Shown: positions 1-11,933, counted from the first letter of the stretch. The stretch: 64,000 nucleotides of DNA from Cichorium intybus (GCA_023525715.1 CM042011.1:62001-126000); one strand, 5' to 3'. Made by a program: numbers and translations. The notes: generated from the sequence alone by a model not told the origin.

Positions 1-45
1 TGCTTGACAACCTATTAATGAAAGAAAAATGTATCCTGATTCTAT

Positions 46-288
46 CTAGGATAGTACAACAATACTTTTTTTCATAGAGTTCCATGATAATACCCCAGAT
101 CCTAGATTAATGAAAAAACCTGATGCAATTTTTCTATCATCCAAACATCTTGCAAAATCACTATCACTAAAACCCCTCAAGCTTGAGTCACTGATTTTCT
201 TATAGATGATCTCGTGATCTAAAGTTCCTTTCTCAAATCTTGAAATGCATTTTACATCCTCCCAATGGCTTTTCTTCAAAGCTTCCAT
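46..288 (-). pseudogene. Ty1/copia RNase H fragment
   Basis: An 80-codon open frame reads as the RNase H part of a copia polyprotein: the segment FSDSDFARCLDDRKIASGFF and then a LGSGVLSWNS stretch are the usual first-aspartate region and following beta strand. A tract upstream of it (SHWEDVKCISRFEKGTLDH) matches the connection sequence before RNase H. The catalytic core downstream, the reverse transcriptase and the LTRs are not visible, and the frame closes at base 46. It is a decayed scrap with no expected function. The family is clear; the lineage cannot be assigned. Confidence 0.8.
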
Positions 289-1019
289 AAAACGAATGAC
301 GAAACTTATTGCATAATATCAAGTCTTGTGGTGACAAAACTTATATAAGGCGTTTGATTTATCGCGTCCCGATCTGGAATCAGTTGAATTGTTATGGGGA
401 ATGGTTGGTCTGGACAGAATCGTAGTTTCGAAATGGGTTGATTTGATGGGTTGAATCGTTGTTAAAGACAAATACAATATTCTCGATTTTCCTTCAAACT
501 ACGATAAAGATGATTGTTGATATCGATTTGTGAATAACGAATGGGAAGATAATTTTTGATAAGCCGAAGTGAAATGTGACCTTGCCAATGATTGGTAAGG
601 ATGAACTGATATTGACCAAATGCCAAAGTAAAATGATTGATTTTGTTGCCAATGATCTATGCTAAGTCAAGATTTGGTTCTGAAATTGTAGACGGCGAAG
701 TGTTCATACATTCATCGATGATGATGCTTTAATTGCTGAAGGCAAAGGTGATGTGGGTCAAGGGTCTTATCAGTGTTTATGATCCTGCCTTCGTCGCCGA
801 AGTAAAACTGTAGCCTTAGTTGCGATGGTGATAAAAACTAGACATTGAGGGGAACAAATGGAAAGAATCAAAGAAGGGAAATGGCGAAGGGGAGGAAGAT
901 GTGAACGATAACGAAAGTTGAATAGTGGCATAACCATGGAATGGTTAAACTTCTGGTGCGCGATTAGGGCAAGTAAGGAAAGGATTTCATGGACAAAATC
1001 CCGTTAAGTGCGGGAGAGT
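289..1019. other. No gene; probable 3' internal remnant of a gypsy element
   Basis: No frame of note. The last 95 bases resemble the stretch just before the LTR at 31413, including the run ending in a purine-rich tract (about 1003-1019, TTAAGTGCGGGAGAG), which is a typical polypurine tract directly before a 3' LTR. The rest is GA-rich and too decayed to identify. Confidence 0.5.
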
Positions 1020-2747
1020 TGTAAGATCCTAATCTCGAGAAGTCAAGTTTCGAGTTTGAAAGAGTCAAGTTCACAGAATAAAGGAAACAAAAATTATGGA
1101 AAATGGTGAAAAATGCCATTAGAGCCGCTAACAAGGATGTTAGCGACGCTAATGTTGCTTAGCGATGATATTCTGTTTTTTTAGTGACGCTATCTCGCCA
1201 GCCTGGTGGGTGGGTTTGCACGATCACTATTAGCGACGCTAACCTTAGGATTAGCGGCACTAACTTCTGATTTTGGGCCAAAACCCTAGATTTTGAAGCT
1301 TGGGCCATATTTAAGGGTTAGGAACCCTAGGGTAGCCGCCAAATGCAACTTTTCAGCCTCCAAAACGTTCTCTCTCTCTCTCTCTCTCTCTAGACTTGTG
1401 GAATGGGTTTTTGATGATTTTGGTGTGTTTTGATGGATTTTTGAAGCATTGATGATGCTAGAAGGAAGGTGGTGATGCTACAAGTTATTTCTCTTGAGTG
1501 AAGCTTCAAAGATCTGCATTTTTCTAGACCATTATGAGTTAAGTTTTCACCTTTATGCATTTTTATGGTTCTTCTTACGATTTAAGTGGGTTTTAATCGA
1601 TTAAATAAGTGTAATGGTCCCTTTTGGTGTTTGTCCATGATTGAGAAGGATAACGTTTGGAACTTTATGCCTTAATACCTGATTTAGAACCTTTGGTATA
1701 GTTTAGAGAGTAAGTCAAACTCTCTTTGGTGATTTTGGTTAGTTTGGACCATTTTGGACTTAGATCTTGTTCTTGAGTTTGTGTGATTGTATTAAAATGT
1801 TAAATTAGGATTTTTAAGGACTTAGGGACTGTTTGGAAGGTCCCTGAAAGGATAAAGACCTTGGCTGAATGAATTAAGAACTTAGTGGATTTTTGGAACT
1901 GTTCATAGTTAGCGATGCTAACTTGGGGAGTTAACGGCGCTAACTGTGCCTGTTGACTTTGACCTTTGACCGTTGACTTTTGGTCAAATTTGTGGGTTTT
2001 GGATACCGGTCTTAAAGGATTGACCTGTTTAGGATTTAGGAAGCTCTGAGTGGATTTTATATCGTTAGGAAGTTCGTGTTGTCGGATCCGTGGACGCGCA
2101 TGAGGAGTGCTGTCTAGCTTTGCGGATCAGGTGAGTCTTCTCACTGTACTAAGGGTGATGTTACATGCCTAGATAGCCTTGTTACTTTGTGTAATATTGT
2201 GTCGTATGTGCCTTATGATGATTCTGACGAATCGGGGCAACCCGTGAGTCAACCGATGAGACTGACAAATCGGGGCAACCCGTGAGTCAACCGATAATTT
2301 TTACGAATCGGGGCAACCCATGAGTCAACCGATGATTCTGACGTATCGGGGCAACTCGTGAGTTCTGACGTATCGGGGCAACTCGTGAGTCAACCGATGA
2401 TTCTGGCGGATCGGGGCAAACCCGAGAGCCAACCGATTATTTGTTAAACGATGATTTTGCATGATGAATCGTGTGGTATTTTGGGGAACTCACTAAGCTT
2501 TGTGCTTAATCTTTCACCCTAACTATTTTTTTAGGTATCTGCTGGCTTGAGCTTGGAGCACGGCACGACTATACCGCATCTAGAGTTTTGGTACTTAAGT
2601 CTTTCGCTGAATAACGTTTTGTAAATACATTTTAGTATGTTTTAAATATCAAGTTTTAATTTGGATGGATTTATTTGTGAATCCTTTTTATGTATTTGAA
2701 TCGTTTTTAAAATGAAAAAAAATTATTACGAAATTGCGGACGTTACA
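1020..2747 (+). mobile_element. 3' LTR of a Ty3/gypsy (Tekay/Del-like) retrotransposon
   Basis: The segment starts TGTAAGATCC directly after a polypurine tract and ends CGGACGTTACA, giving TG...CA termini and about 1.73 kb, a size usual for Tekay/Del-type LTRs. The sequence before it contains a GATTTC-ATGGACAAAATCC block, the degenerate form of the GGGGACGAAATCC string typical of these elements. It holds a CT microsatellite at about 1370-1391 and a minisatellite near 2.2-2.4 kb. Palindromic TTAGCGACGCTAA-like boxes recur in its first half. No matching 5' LTR lies in the window; a truncated relative is at 31413. No target duplication can be scored because the left side is internal sequence. 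Confidence 0.75.
2217..2443 (+). repeat. Minisatellite inside the Tekay-like LTR
   Basis: About six degenerate copies of a roughly 36-42 bp unit built on ATCGGGGCAACCCGTGAGTC followed by AACCGATGATTCTGAC. One copy is shortened (no AACCGATGATT between two adjacent GTGAGT blocks). It lies in the second half of the LTR. Confidence 0.85.
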
Positions 2748-2769
2748 TAAAGGATTAAGTATTTTGATT

Positions 2770-2945
2770 TTGGTAAGAATGAAATTTATGTTAAGAATCA
2801 GATTTCATAAACTTACAAGTTTGTAAAATCAAATTCTTTTAACAATAAAATTTTCACATTAACTTAAGAATCATTCTTTAAGAATAATTTTTACATTAAC
2901 TTAAGAATCATTCTGTTAAGAATGCTTTCTACACATACTATTATA
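2770..2945. repeat. Short repeats built on TTAAGAATCATTCTT
   Basis: Several TTAAGAATCATTCT blocks, partly self-complementary, separated by about 40 bases. The TTAAGAAT core recurs at 16945-17040. This is probably the edge of the decayed ULP-bearing element interrupted by the copia LTR at 2954. Confidence 0.5.
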
Positions 2946-2953
2946 GTTAACTT

Positions 2954-3720
2954 TGAAAGGTTTTGCACAAACAATGAACTAGAAACCCTAAGTTCACATG
3001 CAACCTAATGGAGGATCTATGTTTTTCTATCTTATGAACATATAACAAAACCTAAGGCCAAACAATAATTTCTAAAGATTGAAATCAATAAAACCAACCT
3101 TTGATTCTTGATCTAGAAGCTAGCAGCAAAAGTATCCTGCCTCAAATGGAGTCACACCCAAGCAGGAGGAGAGAAGACAGCAGAGTTCCAGTGAGATGGT
3201 GAAGATGGCGCAGGATTTAGGGTGGCCAGAAGGTTCCTTTTATAGCCTCCAAGGGTTACAGTCAAAACCCTAGAGGAGCCTCCTTAATGGGCAAGCCGGT
3301 TGACCATTTGGACCAAGGCTTCTAAACCCTAATTAGAGTTTCGGCAAGTATGGAGGTGCCCTCTATATTGGCACCAACTTTGGCCCCTGCCACTGGCCAG
3401 CCAATTATTCAACTATTGAATAAATACAAACCAGTCCATGTACTTTTAATTAATTAAATTAATCACTGAATTAAATCCAATTAATTCTAGATTAATTTCT
3501 AATTAATTATTATAGTTTCTAATTAATATATTAACACTTAAATATATTAATAAACTATTTATTTTATTTCTATTGATTTACTAAAAAATTAATAAATCAA
3601 CCTTTCTCACTACTTAACTCTACACCAATCCTCCAACTATGAGGGCAACCCAAATGGACTTTGCTTCAATTAATAAGATAAATACAATTTATAGTCATGG
3701 CTTAGATACCTAATCCAACA
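2954..3720 (-). mobile_element. Solo LTR of a Ty1/copia element
   Basis: It begins TGAAAGG and ends ...TAATCCAACA (TG...CA; read on the minus strand it starts TGTTGGATTAGG). It is flanked on both sides by the same five bases, AACTT (2949-2953 and 3721-3725), the target duplication expected for an LTR element. It aligns along its length with the LTR at 10342-11075 of the copia element further right, so it is the same family. No internal sequence adjoins it, so it is a solo LTR left by LTR-LTR recombination. Confidence 0.9.
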
Positions 3721-4258
3721 AACTTAACTAAAAATACCATTACCTCTTGGTCCATAAAATATGTTAATAATTCATCAATTTCCATATGTTAATTTCCAAC
3801 ATAGTCTTCTTCTCTTGGATGGAACTATCTTTCCCCAAAACCTCCTGATTTAATTCCAAACGTTTCAACCTCCAACAACTTTTTTCTCTTTACATTTACA
3901 ATAAATAGTGGACATTTATTTATCTTGATCGTGTATACTTGATGCTATACACAAAAATCAACTGAAAAAAATGAAAATTTTTAATTTTCAGACATAATAG
4001 TTTTCTATAATAGAATGTAAAATGTGATGTTTTCTTACCAATGTGATTGGTCCATTGTAGTATATATATTCGCACCAATCAATTATTGAGTAATTGTTCA
4101 TAAGAATTAACTTATTAACCACTTTAAGTTGATATGTTCCCATTAGCATGGACTCTATACAAGTGTTGATGAAAAGTGTTAAGAAAAATAATCAGAACAT
4201 CAACTTGTCTTCTTTTGTTTCCTTTATCAACTGCAGATAAGCTTTGATGTTGTATATT
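3721..4258. other. AT-rich spacer, no gene seen
   Basis: AT-rich sequence following the solo LTR with no open frame or repeat that I recognise; it probably belongs to the 3' part of the ULP-like remnant that follows on the minus strand. Confidence 0.4.
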
Positions 4259-4620
4259 TTATCTAGAAATTGAGATTTCCATTATTTTAATATTTATTTT
4301 ATTCTCACAAGAAGGGAGTATCTTGAAGTCAACCCTAGCTGGTGCAAATCCCATGATATCAGAGATTAACTCTTTTCTCACCAATATATCTGTATTCTCC
4401 ATTACTATTTTGTCAATATCATCATTGTATGAGTCAATTAGATAACATTTTTCCGAACCAGGTAAACTATCCATATCTATTCTCAACAAAGTTCCTAAGC
4501 CCATTCTCTGAACCGCCTTTTTTGCTTTGTTGATAAACTTAAAACGACTTCACAAAATTTACCAGGAGTCATTCTTGTCTTTAATCTCCTTAACCTAGGA
4601 CCATACTCTATTTCAACTCT
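4259..4620 (-). pseudogene. Remnant of a transposon ULP-like gene (N-terminal domain)
   Basis: An 81-codon frame beginning MGLGTLLRIDMDSLPG lines up with the segment MGFGSLLKMKMTDVPG of the intact ULP-like gene at 20034 onwards, including a following LVRKELISDIMGF against PVTRQSVHEILGL. In a shifted frame just upstream, RMTPGKFCEVVLSLSTKQK matches RCSPGALFSIVLSLSEEQK of that gene. The two parts are therefore one exon broken by a frameshift near 4515-4525. No protease domain is visible on either side. It is a diverged, dead relative of the gene in the 13-kb MULE, and indicates that 2748-6010 is an old ULP-carrying transposon. Confidence 0.65.
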
Positions 4621-4929
4621 ATTTTTGTCTTATTTTGGTTTTTAATTTTCTTTGTCTCTTGTACTTTACTAAGTATTCATTTTGACTTTATTGAATGTGG
4701 AGATTTTTCAAACTTCCTTTTAGATCTAACTTCCATTTCCTGTAGTGTTGTGTCTCACTTTTTGCATCTTATATTTTGATGTGCTTCGGCTCCCAATATC
4801 TACAACATCTAAAGACAATAGTTAATCTTTTTTCTGTTGGTTGTGGTTCTACTACCAATTTCTATAATGCTTTGGTTCTGCACTTTTGTACCTTGTTCCA
4901 ATAAAGAAAAATTTTCTATTTAAATAAAA

Positions 4930-6010
4930 ATATGAAAACAATATTCAGTCAAAATTCAATCTATAATATAAACATCAATCTAATATAAGATTACATTCCG
5001 TCAAGAATAAGTATTTATCATGTTATACCAATTTTCAATTTTCACATAAACATATTCTTAAAGTATCAGTTTTGCTTATAAGAGTTCCCATAACTAGTTG
5101 ACAATTGATAATGTTATTAATTTTTAATAGAATGACAAGAATGAGAATTTGTGAAGAACATTTAAAATTTTCATTTTTCACATAAGCATATTCCTAAAAG
5201 ATATGGTTTTAGTACTTAATTAAGAAAGAGAATATTATTAATTCTTAACAGAATGACAATCATGAGAATATGTGAAGATCCTTAAAATTTTCATTCTTCA
5301 CATCACCATATTCCTAAATGTCTGAACAACTCTACACGTATGGAACTTAAAGACTAAACATTCAACTAAGAATAGTACCACCTTTCTTATTTTCGACCAT
5401 TATAATTTACATTCTTTGAAAAAAAATGAGAATTACAATATGTGAAGATCATCAATAACATAATGACAAGAATGAGAATTTGTAAAAATCATTGAAATTT
5501 ACATTCTTCACATAAACATATTACTAAAACTTATTCTTAACAGGATGAAAAGAATGAGAAGATCATTTAAATTGACATAAATTTGTGAAGATATTAAACA
5601 TATTCTTAAAATTGACAAAAGCATATTCTTCACATTACCATATTCATAAATGTGTGAACAACTCGACATGTATGAAACTTAAAGATTAAACAATCAACTA
5701 AGAATAACACCACCTTTAAAATTAACATTCTTGGCAAGAATGAAAATGAGATGCTGTTAAGATCATTAAAATTTTTATTCTTCACATAAACATATTAATA
5801 AAACATATTCTTAAAAGAATGACAAGAATGTGAAGATCATTAAAATTGACACAAACTCGTGAAGATCATTAATCATATTAAACATGTTCTTAAAATTGAC
5901 AAAAGCATATTTGTAACAGAATGACAAGAATGAGAAGATCATTAAATTGGCACAAATGGAACTTAAAGACTAAAGATTCAACCAATAATAATACCAACTT
6001 TGTTAGTTTC
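4930..6010. repeat. Field of degenerate repeats (AATGACAAGAATGAGAA / TTCTTCACATAAACATATTC)
   Basis: More than a kilobase of loosely periodic sequence, with units of roughly 100-130 bases containing ACAGAATGACAAGAATGAGAA, GTGAAGATCATTAAAATT and CATTCTTCACATAAACATA. The last block is roughly complementary to the GTGAAGA block, so units can pair. No coding frame. The field adjoins the ULP-like remnant and probably belongs to its introns or flank. Confidence 0.6.
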
Positions 6011-6532
6011 AACCAAGAATGAGAATCGAAATCATACTTGGAAGAGGGAAAACACATCATCATCTTCATCCAAATTGAGGGTTATTTAAGCCGTATTTTG
6101 GAATTAGTATTCCAATTTTCCTTCAATCTTGAGCTCAATATTTTCCTTTTTTCCATTCTTCGAAGAATAGCGTATTACACCCTTCAAAAACCTAGCTGAT
6201 TTCACTGGTTGTTCCTCTCAACTCTTCAATGCAGCATACGACTCATACGAGAATGAATGTCGATTGTGAATGATGATTCTTATCATCTGGTTTTGTTTGA
6301 AGGTTTGATTTGAAAATACACAATCCTTAGCATATGGGAACATGAAATTGTAGGAAGCTTAAGGGTGTAGTCTAAAATCATGACATTACCTTTTCAAATG
6401 CCTATGCAGTTTTGTTAAATTTATTTATTAATAGAATTATCACACCCATTAAAATTTTAGATCCAATAGATGCAGTTGACTACTATTCACTATGTTTCTT
6501 GTAAACCTCGATAAGAAAGGCATGACCAAAAG
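6011..6532. other. No gene seen
   Basis: AT-rich single-copy-looking sequence; no open frame, RNA or repeat that I can support. Confidence 0.4.
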
Positions 6533-7139
6533 TGTTACGATCCCACATCGGCCGAAAACAAATTCAGTTGGTGGCTTATAAGTCTAGGTGTTCCCTCCTC
6601 CTACAAGCTGGCTTTTGGGAGTGAGTTCTACATTTGGGCTTATGACTTGATACGAGCCTAGTATGGGATGGGTTCGTATCAATTGGTATTAGAGCCATCT
6701 CCACCTTTTGAGGATCCGATACTTGGAGTGGTGGCTTGGACCGAAAAAAAAGGGGTGCCAACCGTGACCAACAAGGACTCGGAGTGGTGGCCTATGGGTG
6801 GTGACTTGGACCGAAAATGGGTGCCAACCGTGACCAACAAGGACGTTGGCTCTTCAAAGCATGCGGTATACAATTGATACGGACAAATCTCATACTAGGC
6901 CCGTAGCAAGCGACAAGCCCAAGTATAGTCTGCAGGCCACCACTTCAAGGTTTGGAACCTCGAAATATGGGGAACGGCTCTGATACCAATTGATACGGAC
7001 CCATCTCATACTAGGCCCGTATCAAGCCACAAGCCCAAGTGTAGAACTCACTCCCAAAAGCCAACTTGTATGAGGAGGGGACACTTGGACTTATAAGCCA
7101 CCAATACGATTTACTTCCGGCCGATGTGGGATCGTAACA
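6533..7139. mobile_element. TRIM-like element with head-to-head LTRs
   Basis: Two 149-base LTR-like segments face each other: 6533-6681 starts TGTTACGATCCCACATCGG and ends GTTCGTATCA; 6991-7139 is its inverse, starting TGATACGGAC and ending ATCGTAACA. Inside each, next to the LTR end, is a tRNA-Met primer-site sequence (TTGGTATTAGAGCC at 6683 and its complement GGCTCTGATACCAA at 6977). AAAAG precedes the left end (6528-6532) and lies one base beyond the right end (7141-7145). A third, partial LTR in minus orientation is at about 6873-6927. A roughly 60-base unit ending GTGCCAACCGTGACCAAC is tandemly repeated at 6728-6845. The sequence is of the terminal-repeat-in-miniature kind; inverted LTRs are not normal for such elements. 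Confidence 0.75.
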
Positions 7140-8303
7140 AAAAGTCTCAAATAGTAACCATAATATAGATTTGTAACTTGATGAAAAACTTATCCAAAAA
7201 TACTCGTAAATTGATATATGTCGCGGTATCAATTTTCCAAACTAAAATGTGCATTTATAAGTATTTTGAACTCATGAAATCATAAGATTAATCAAAATTA
7301 TCAGTTTGTAATTCGAGTAATTATTTGGCAAATTTGGAAACCTAAAAGAATTAATTTGGTATTTAAAATATTAACTCGAATCCTTTAACTTGAATCCTTA
7401 TGGCCATTTTCCTTATATTGCGAAAGTCATAACTCATAATAGCTAAATCGTATCCCTAAAGTGCAAAATGATAATTTTCTAGAGATGCTAATTTTGATTA
7501 CACTAGGTGTGTACCCATGCAATGCGGCGGGACACAAATTGTTAGGGGTAAACATTACGTGGTTCCGTTCTTTGTTTCACTAAAACGAACAATAAACCGT
7601 AAAGTTTAATAAATTGTGTGAGACGTAAAGTTTAATATAATCCCTTTTAGGTTAAAAAAGGTTTGTGGATTATAAAAATAGTGTATATGTGTGTGTGTGT
7701 GGTGGGGGCCAATAGATTATCATCATAGTAATTAAATTGAAACTGATTTCTTAAATAATGCCTACGTATAAAAGTTTGAACATTCGAACCAACGATAATT
7801 TAGTGCAGTGTATGTTTTTTTGACAATACAGCCACGACAGTAGTGTGATTTTTACATTCAAAGCAATTAAAATTCAAATCACTTACAGTAATAAATTCTG
7901 TTACTATAGTCACCCATTTTAAATTATACTGTAAATTCTGTTACTATAGTCACCCATTTTAAATTATCTACCCGTCCAATTGCTAAAATCTACACACCAG
8001 TTTTAGGAGATAGAGAGAGAAAGGGGAACCTAAATCATATTAATAATAAAATAGATTATTATTATTATTATAGGAGTTTGATATTGTAGTCATATTTAAA
8101 GTATTAACTATTTATAGTAGTTAGATTTATTTTGGTTATCGTAAAACTATATGATTTCCATTTAAATTACCCGATTTGATATGTAATGCATCCATTTTGT
8201 AATCACATTGGCATAATAGATTAATAATCGTACAAGAAATTGCACATGCCTCCTTGATTTGTGTTTGTATTATCTTGGAGCTATAGGTTGGTTGATTTGG
8301 CAC
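7140..8303. other. No gene; small direct duplication and GT tract
   Basis: Contains a GT tract (about 7682-7702), a tandem duplication of 39 bases (GTAAATTCTGTTACTATAGT unit, about 7880-7968) and an ATT tract near 8060. No coding signal until the helicase exons. Confidence 0.5.
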
Positions 8304-8556
8304 AGACATGGATTTCCTTAAATGATCTATCATTCTTCCAGGGGTAGCCACCATCATATTTGGTAAAGATCTCATTGTTGCTTCTTGAGCCTGAAAAATA
8401 TTTGAAAAAAAAATAAATAACAATAAGATATTATCAAACTGATCTAAAGATATGAGACCATGAGCAAAAACAAACCTTTGTTGAAAGCCCACCAAGAACA
8501 AGGCAACATCTGATGTCCGTAATAAAGTATGCAAGTTTCCAATCATGCCATAAATC
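8304..8556 (-). pseudogene. Two exons of a DEAD-box RNA helicase (RH28-like), fragment
   Basis: On the minus strand, exon 8476-8556 reads ...FITDIRCCLVLGGLSTK with an AG acceptor before it and a GT donor after AAG. The next exon, from 8390, reads AQEATMRSLPNMMVATPGR and IDHLRKSMSV. The VATPGR motif is helicase motif Ib, and the order LGGLSTK-QEA-VATPGR-IDHLRNS is that of plant DEAD-box helicases of the RH28/DRS1 group. The phase across the intron (8391-8475) is 0 and fits. After MSV the match stops, and motifs I, II (DEAD) and the C-terminal domain are absent on both sides. It is an intron-containing gene fragment, presumably carried here by a transposon or left by rearrangement. Confidence 0.75.
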
Positions 8557-8849
8557 CTATATAATCAAAAAATTTATACAATTCAATTCCAACATCAAAC
8601 AAAAGGTGCAATCATACTCGGAAAAGCAAGCTTGAGTGAGTGGGCTTTTTTCAGAAGCTCTACTACACCCACTGGTTGGAATGCTGGAACTAAACAAGCA
8701 ATTCTAAGTTCCCACTTTCATTGTTTTCACAAATTCAACAGATTAACTTGATTCGGCTTTAGTACTTACAATTATTAGATTCTCTTACTATACACATGAG
8801 AACATCTTACTATCAAAACATTAAAATTTTAGACAATATTTTAGGAAAA

Positions 8850-9185
8850 CGACCGAAACTGTCAAAAGGACCAAAACTATCAAAAATTTTCAAATAGATC
8901 AAAAGGACTGTCAAAATTTTCCATATATGTCAAAAGGACCAAAAATGTCAAATTTTTTCAAGTCTGTCAAAAGGACCAAATTTGTCAAAATTATAAAATC
9001 AGTCAAACTTTTTTCAAATCTGCCGAAAGGACCAAAACTGACAATGTTAGTCTAAAGTACATTGCCATTACTGTCAATAGGTCCAAAGCTGTCAAAAAAT
9101 TTCAAATCTTTCAAAAGGTCAAAAACTGTCAAAATTTTACAATTCTTTCAAAAGGACCAAAAATATTCAAATCTGTTTTTTTTAT
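8850..9185. repeat. Degenerate minisatellite (CTGTCAAAAGGACCAAAA)
   Basis: Ten or so loosely spaced copies of CTGTCAAAAGGACCAAAA with TTTTCAAAT spacers, period about 30 bases, much degraded. Non-coding. Confidence 0.75.
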
Positions 9186-10341
9186 AATCCATGGGATTGC
9201 TGTTACACTATGAGAAACATAACCAATGGTAGTCGTAGACTTAAAGGGCGTGGCGGATCGTAAATTCCAAACAGTGGTCGTAGATTTAGATCGATAGTTG
9301 CAGCCGTTAAAGTCCTTAGAAAAAATACTTCTTCGCTAAGCCATCTGAATACAATTGGTAAATGAAATACTTTTCAAGCCACACCAAAGCCTTGAGCTAT
9401 AGCAATTTTAAAATTAAACCAAAAGAAGACCCAAATCATTTTATCAAACAAAAGCATAACAACAACCAAAGACTACCTATAAATTTCTTATCAGCCAATC
9501 GCAGCCCACCAATTCTGTAAGAGATTATCAATACAAGGGTAAAATTTTCCTACTTACAACGGACTACAACATCGCAACACTTTCAAGCCTGAAAAAATCT
9601 CAATGCTAAAAGTTTTCTTGCATTTAAAAGTCTTTAATACCAACCAAATACGCAAGATTTAGGGTCACATGTTAGCTTTTTTTCATACCAGAATTTGTAA
9701 AAACACAATGCCCTGCAGTGATAAAGTTGCATAAGTCGGTAGGAATTAAAAGTCAGATAGTGAAAAAGAATTAGTTTGCAAGAAATATCAATAAATTGGC
9801 TACATTTTAACAAATTCACCAAATGTTAATATTTTCAGAAGAAATGGAGAACTGGTAACTACTAAATGTAAGAAGTAGCAACATACATTCATTCATATAT
9901 TTATTTTTGATTCCCACGTTCGTTTCCTCTTTTAAAAACATTTAACTTCATAAAGATCCAACCAATTAAAGTAATTTCAACAAACTATAATAATTTTTTT
10001 TAAGTGATTGAACCATTAAATCTTTTTTAATCCTTCAAGAAACCATGTGTCATGGTTACCCAGTTATGAAAAGAGGAAAATACTGAAACAGATTATAATT
10101 CCACATAACGATTTTGTAGTGATATAATAATATGCCTTTTTGACTAATTAGAAAATCAATGTTCTTGGTTACCCTGTTTTACAAAAAGGCAAGGTTCTAA
10201 AAAGATGATTATATTAAGAACAAAGATTGGTCAAGATATCACTCGAAGCAAAGTTAAAACAAAGAAATTATACAAATTGGTACTTCAATAGTCTCATACC
10301 ATGCCGTTGAATACTTAGGTAGCTCAAACAGACCATCGATG
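9186..10341. other. No gene seen
   Basis: AT-rich sequence without a supportable frame, RNA or repeat, up to the start of the copia LTR. Confidence 0.4.
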
Positions 10342-11075
10342 TGAACGGTTTTAAGCAAACAATGAACGAGAAATTCTAAGTTCACATGCAACCTAGAATT
10401 AGGATCTATGCTTTTCTATCAATGAACATATAACAAAATTCCTAAGGCCAATAGTTATTTCTAAATAATAAAAATAAGGAAAACCAACCTTTGATTTTCT
10501 TCTTGAAGCTAGCAGCAAAAATATACTGCCTCAAATGTAGTCGCACCCAAGCAAGAAGGAGGAGAACAGAATTCCAGAGAGACAGGGTAAAAGTGGCGCA
10601 GGATTAGGGTTCCCCAGAAGGCTCTATTTAAAGCCTCCAAGGGTGAGAGTCAAACCCCTAGAAGAGCCCAACTTTTGACAAGCATTTTATCATATGGACC
10701 AAGCCTCCTTAAACCCTAATTAGGGTTACGAAATTATGGAGGCTCCTCCATAATTTCGCCATCTATGAGGCTCCCACTGGCCAGCCATTTATTCAACTAT
10801 TGAATAATTACAAAACCAGTCCCTGTACTTTTAATTAATTAAATTATTCACTAAATTAAATCCAATTAATTCTAGATTAATTTCTAATTAATTAATATAG
10901 TTTATAATTAATATATTATCACTTTAATATATTAATAAACTATTTATTTTATTTCTATTGATTTATTAAACATTTAATAAATCAAGTTTTCTCTCTACTG
11001 AACCCAAATGGACTTTGCTTCAATTAATAAGATAAATACAATTTATAAGTCATGGCTTAGACACCTAATCCAACA
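10342..11075 (-). repeat. 3' LTR of the copia element
   Basis: 734 bases, TGAACGG...ATCCAACA, homologous over its length to the solo LTR at 2954-3720. Immediately to its right is GTCTCCCACTTGG, which read on the minus strand is CCAAGTGGGAGAC, the polypurine tract that primes second-strand synthesis directly before TGTTGGATTAGG. Confidence 0.9.
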
Positions 11076-11933
11076 GTCTCCCACTTGGATAAGTCTATGA
11101 CTTTAATTGTCCATTTATCTTCAGATTAATTAACAAATCTCAGCTTCCTAGAAACTGCTGTCGAACTCTGACCTAGTCAGTTCTGTCCATAGATAAGTGA
11201 TCATATGATCCTCCGTCCAACAAGATACTTTCAGACTCAAGACATGGATTAAGATAAATCTTGGTCCGATACTCTGTTTCTCGATTTCTGATTCTACTTA
11301 TGACTTTAAGACTACTAATTGATCATATCAATTTAGTCCCGGTTGGCCAACACTTTCAGTCAACTTCAAAATCATCAAGAGGCCTACAGATATCTGTTTC
11401 CCATCAAGGTCAAGGGACGAATAAGTTTCGACTCATATGCTTATATCTTTTACAAGACAAAATCATTGACAACAATACGTTTTACAACATCGAGTTACCG
11501 ACGCGATTTCGTATTATCAATTAACAACCGCCTTGAAAATTATAACTCATATGTCTCTACTTTAAGATCATAAGATATTATCGTCTCAACACTGCTTATG
11601 ATATAATCCATGAAGCAATCTATTGAGTGCGGGTTTATCCAATACTCAAATCTCTATTTCTCAGTACTCATGAACGTTGTAGCAATCTCATTGCAATGTC
11701 TAACCCCTTAGACAATCTACAACCTGTTCATGACAGTCTTCGTTCATACTTACTCCCTAAAAGTATGAGCGACTGTAGACATTTGAATAATCGAATTACT
11801 CACGAAGTAAACATGCAAAATGAAACACAATAATAAACAATTGACAAAAGCAGTAAACAATACTCATTTATAAATCTCTATTATAAAATCGCCAAAGTCA
11901 ATTACATTTATATTGTTACAAGTTTCAAACTAT
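11076..11933 (-). other. Polypurine tract and 3' untranslated part of the copia element
   Basis: 858 bases between the pol stop codon (11934) and the 3' LTR. Apart from the polypurine tract at its left end nothing is recognisable; the open frames here are chance. Confidence 0.6.

Noticed and set aside
4930..6010. CRISPR-like spaced repeats
   Set aside because: Units are degenerate, spacers are not unique, and the sequence is plant nuclear.
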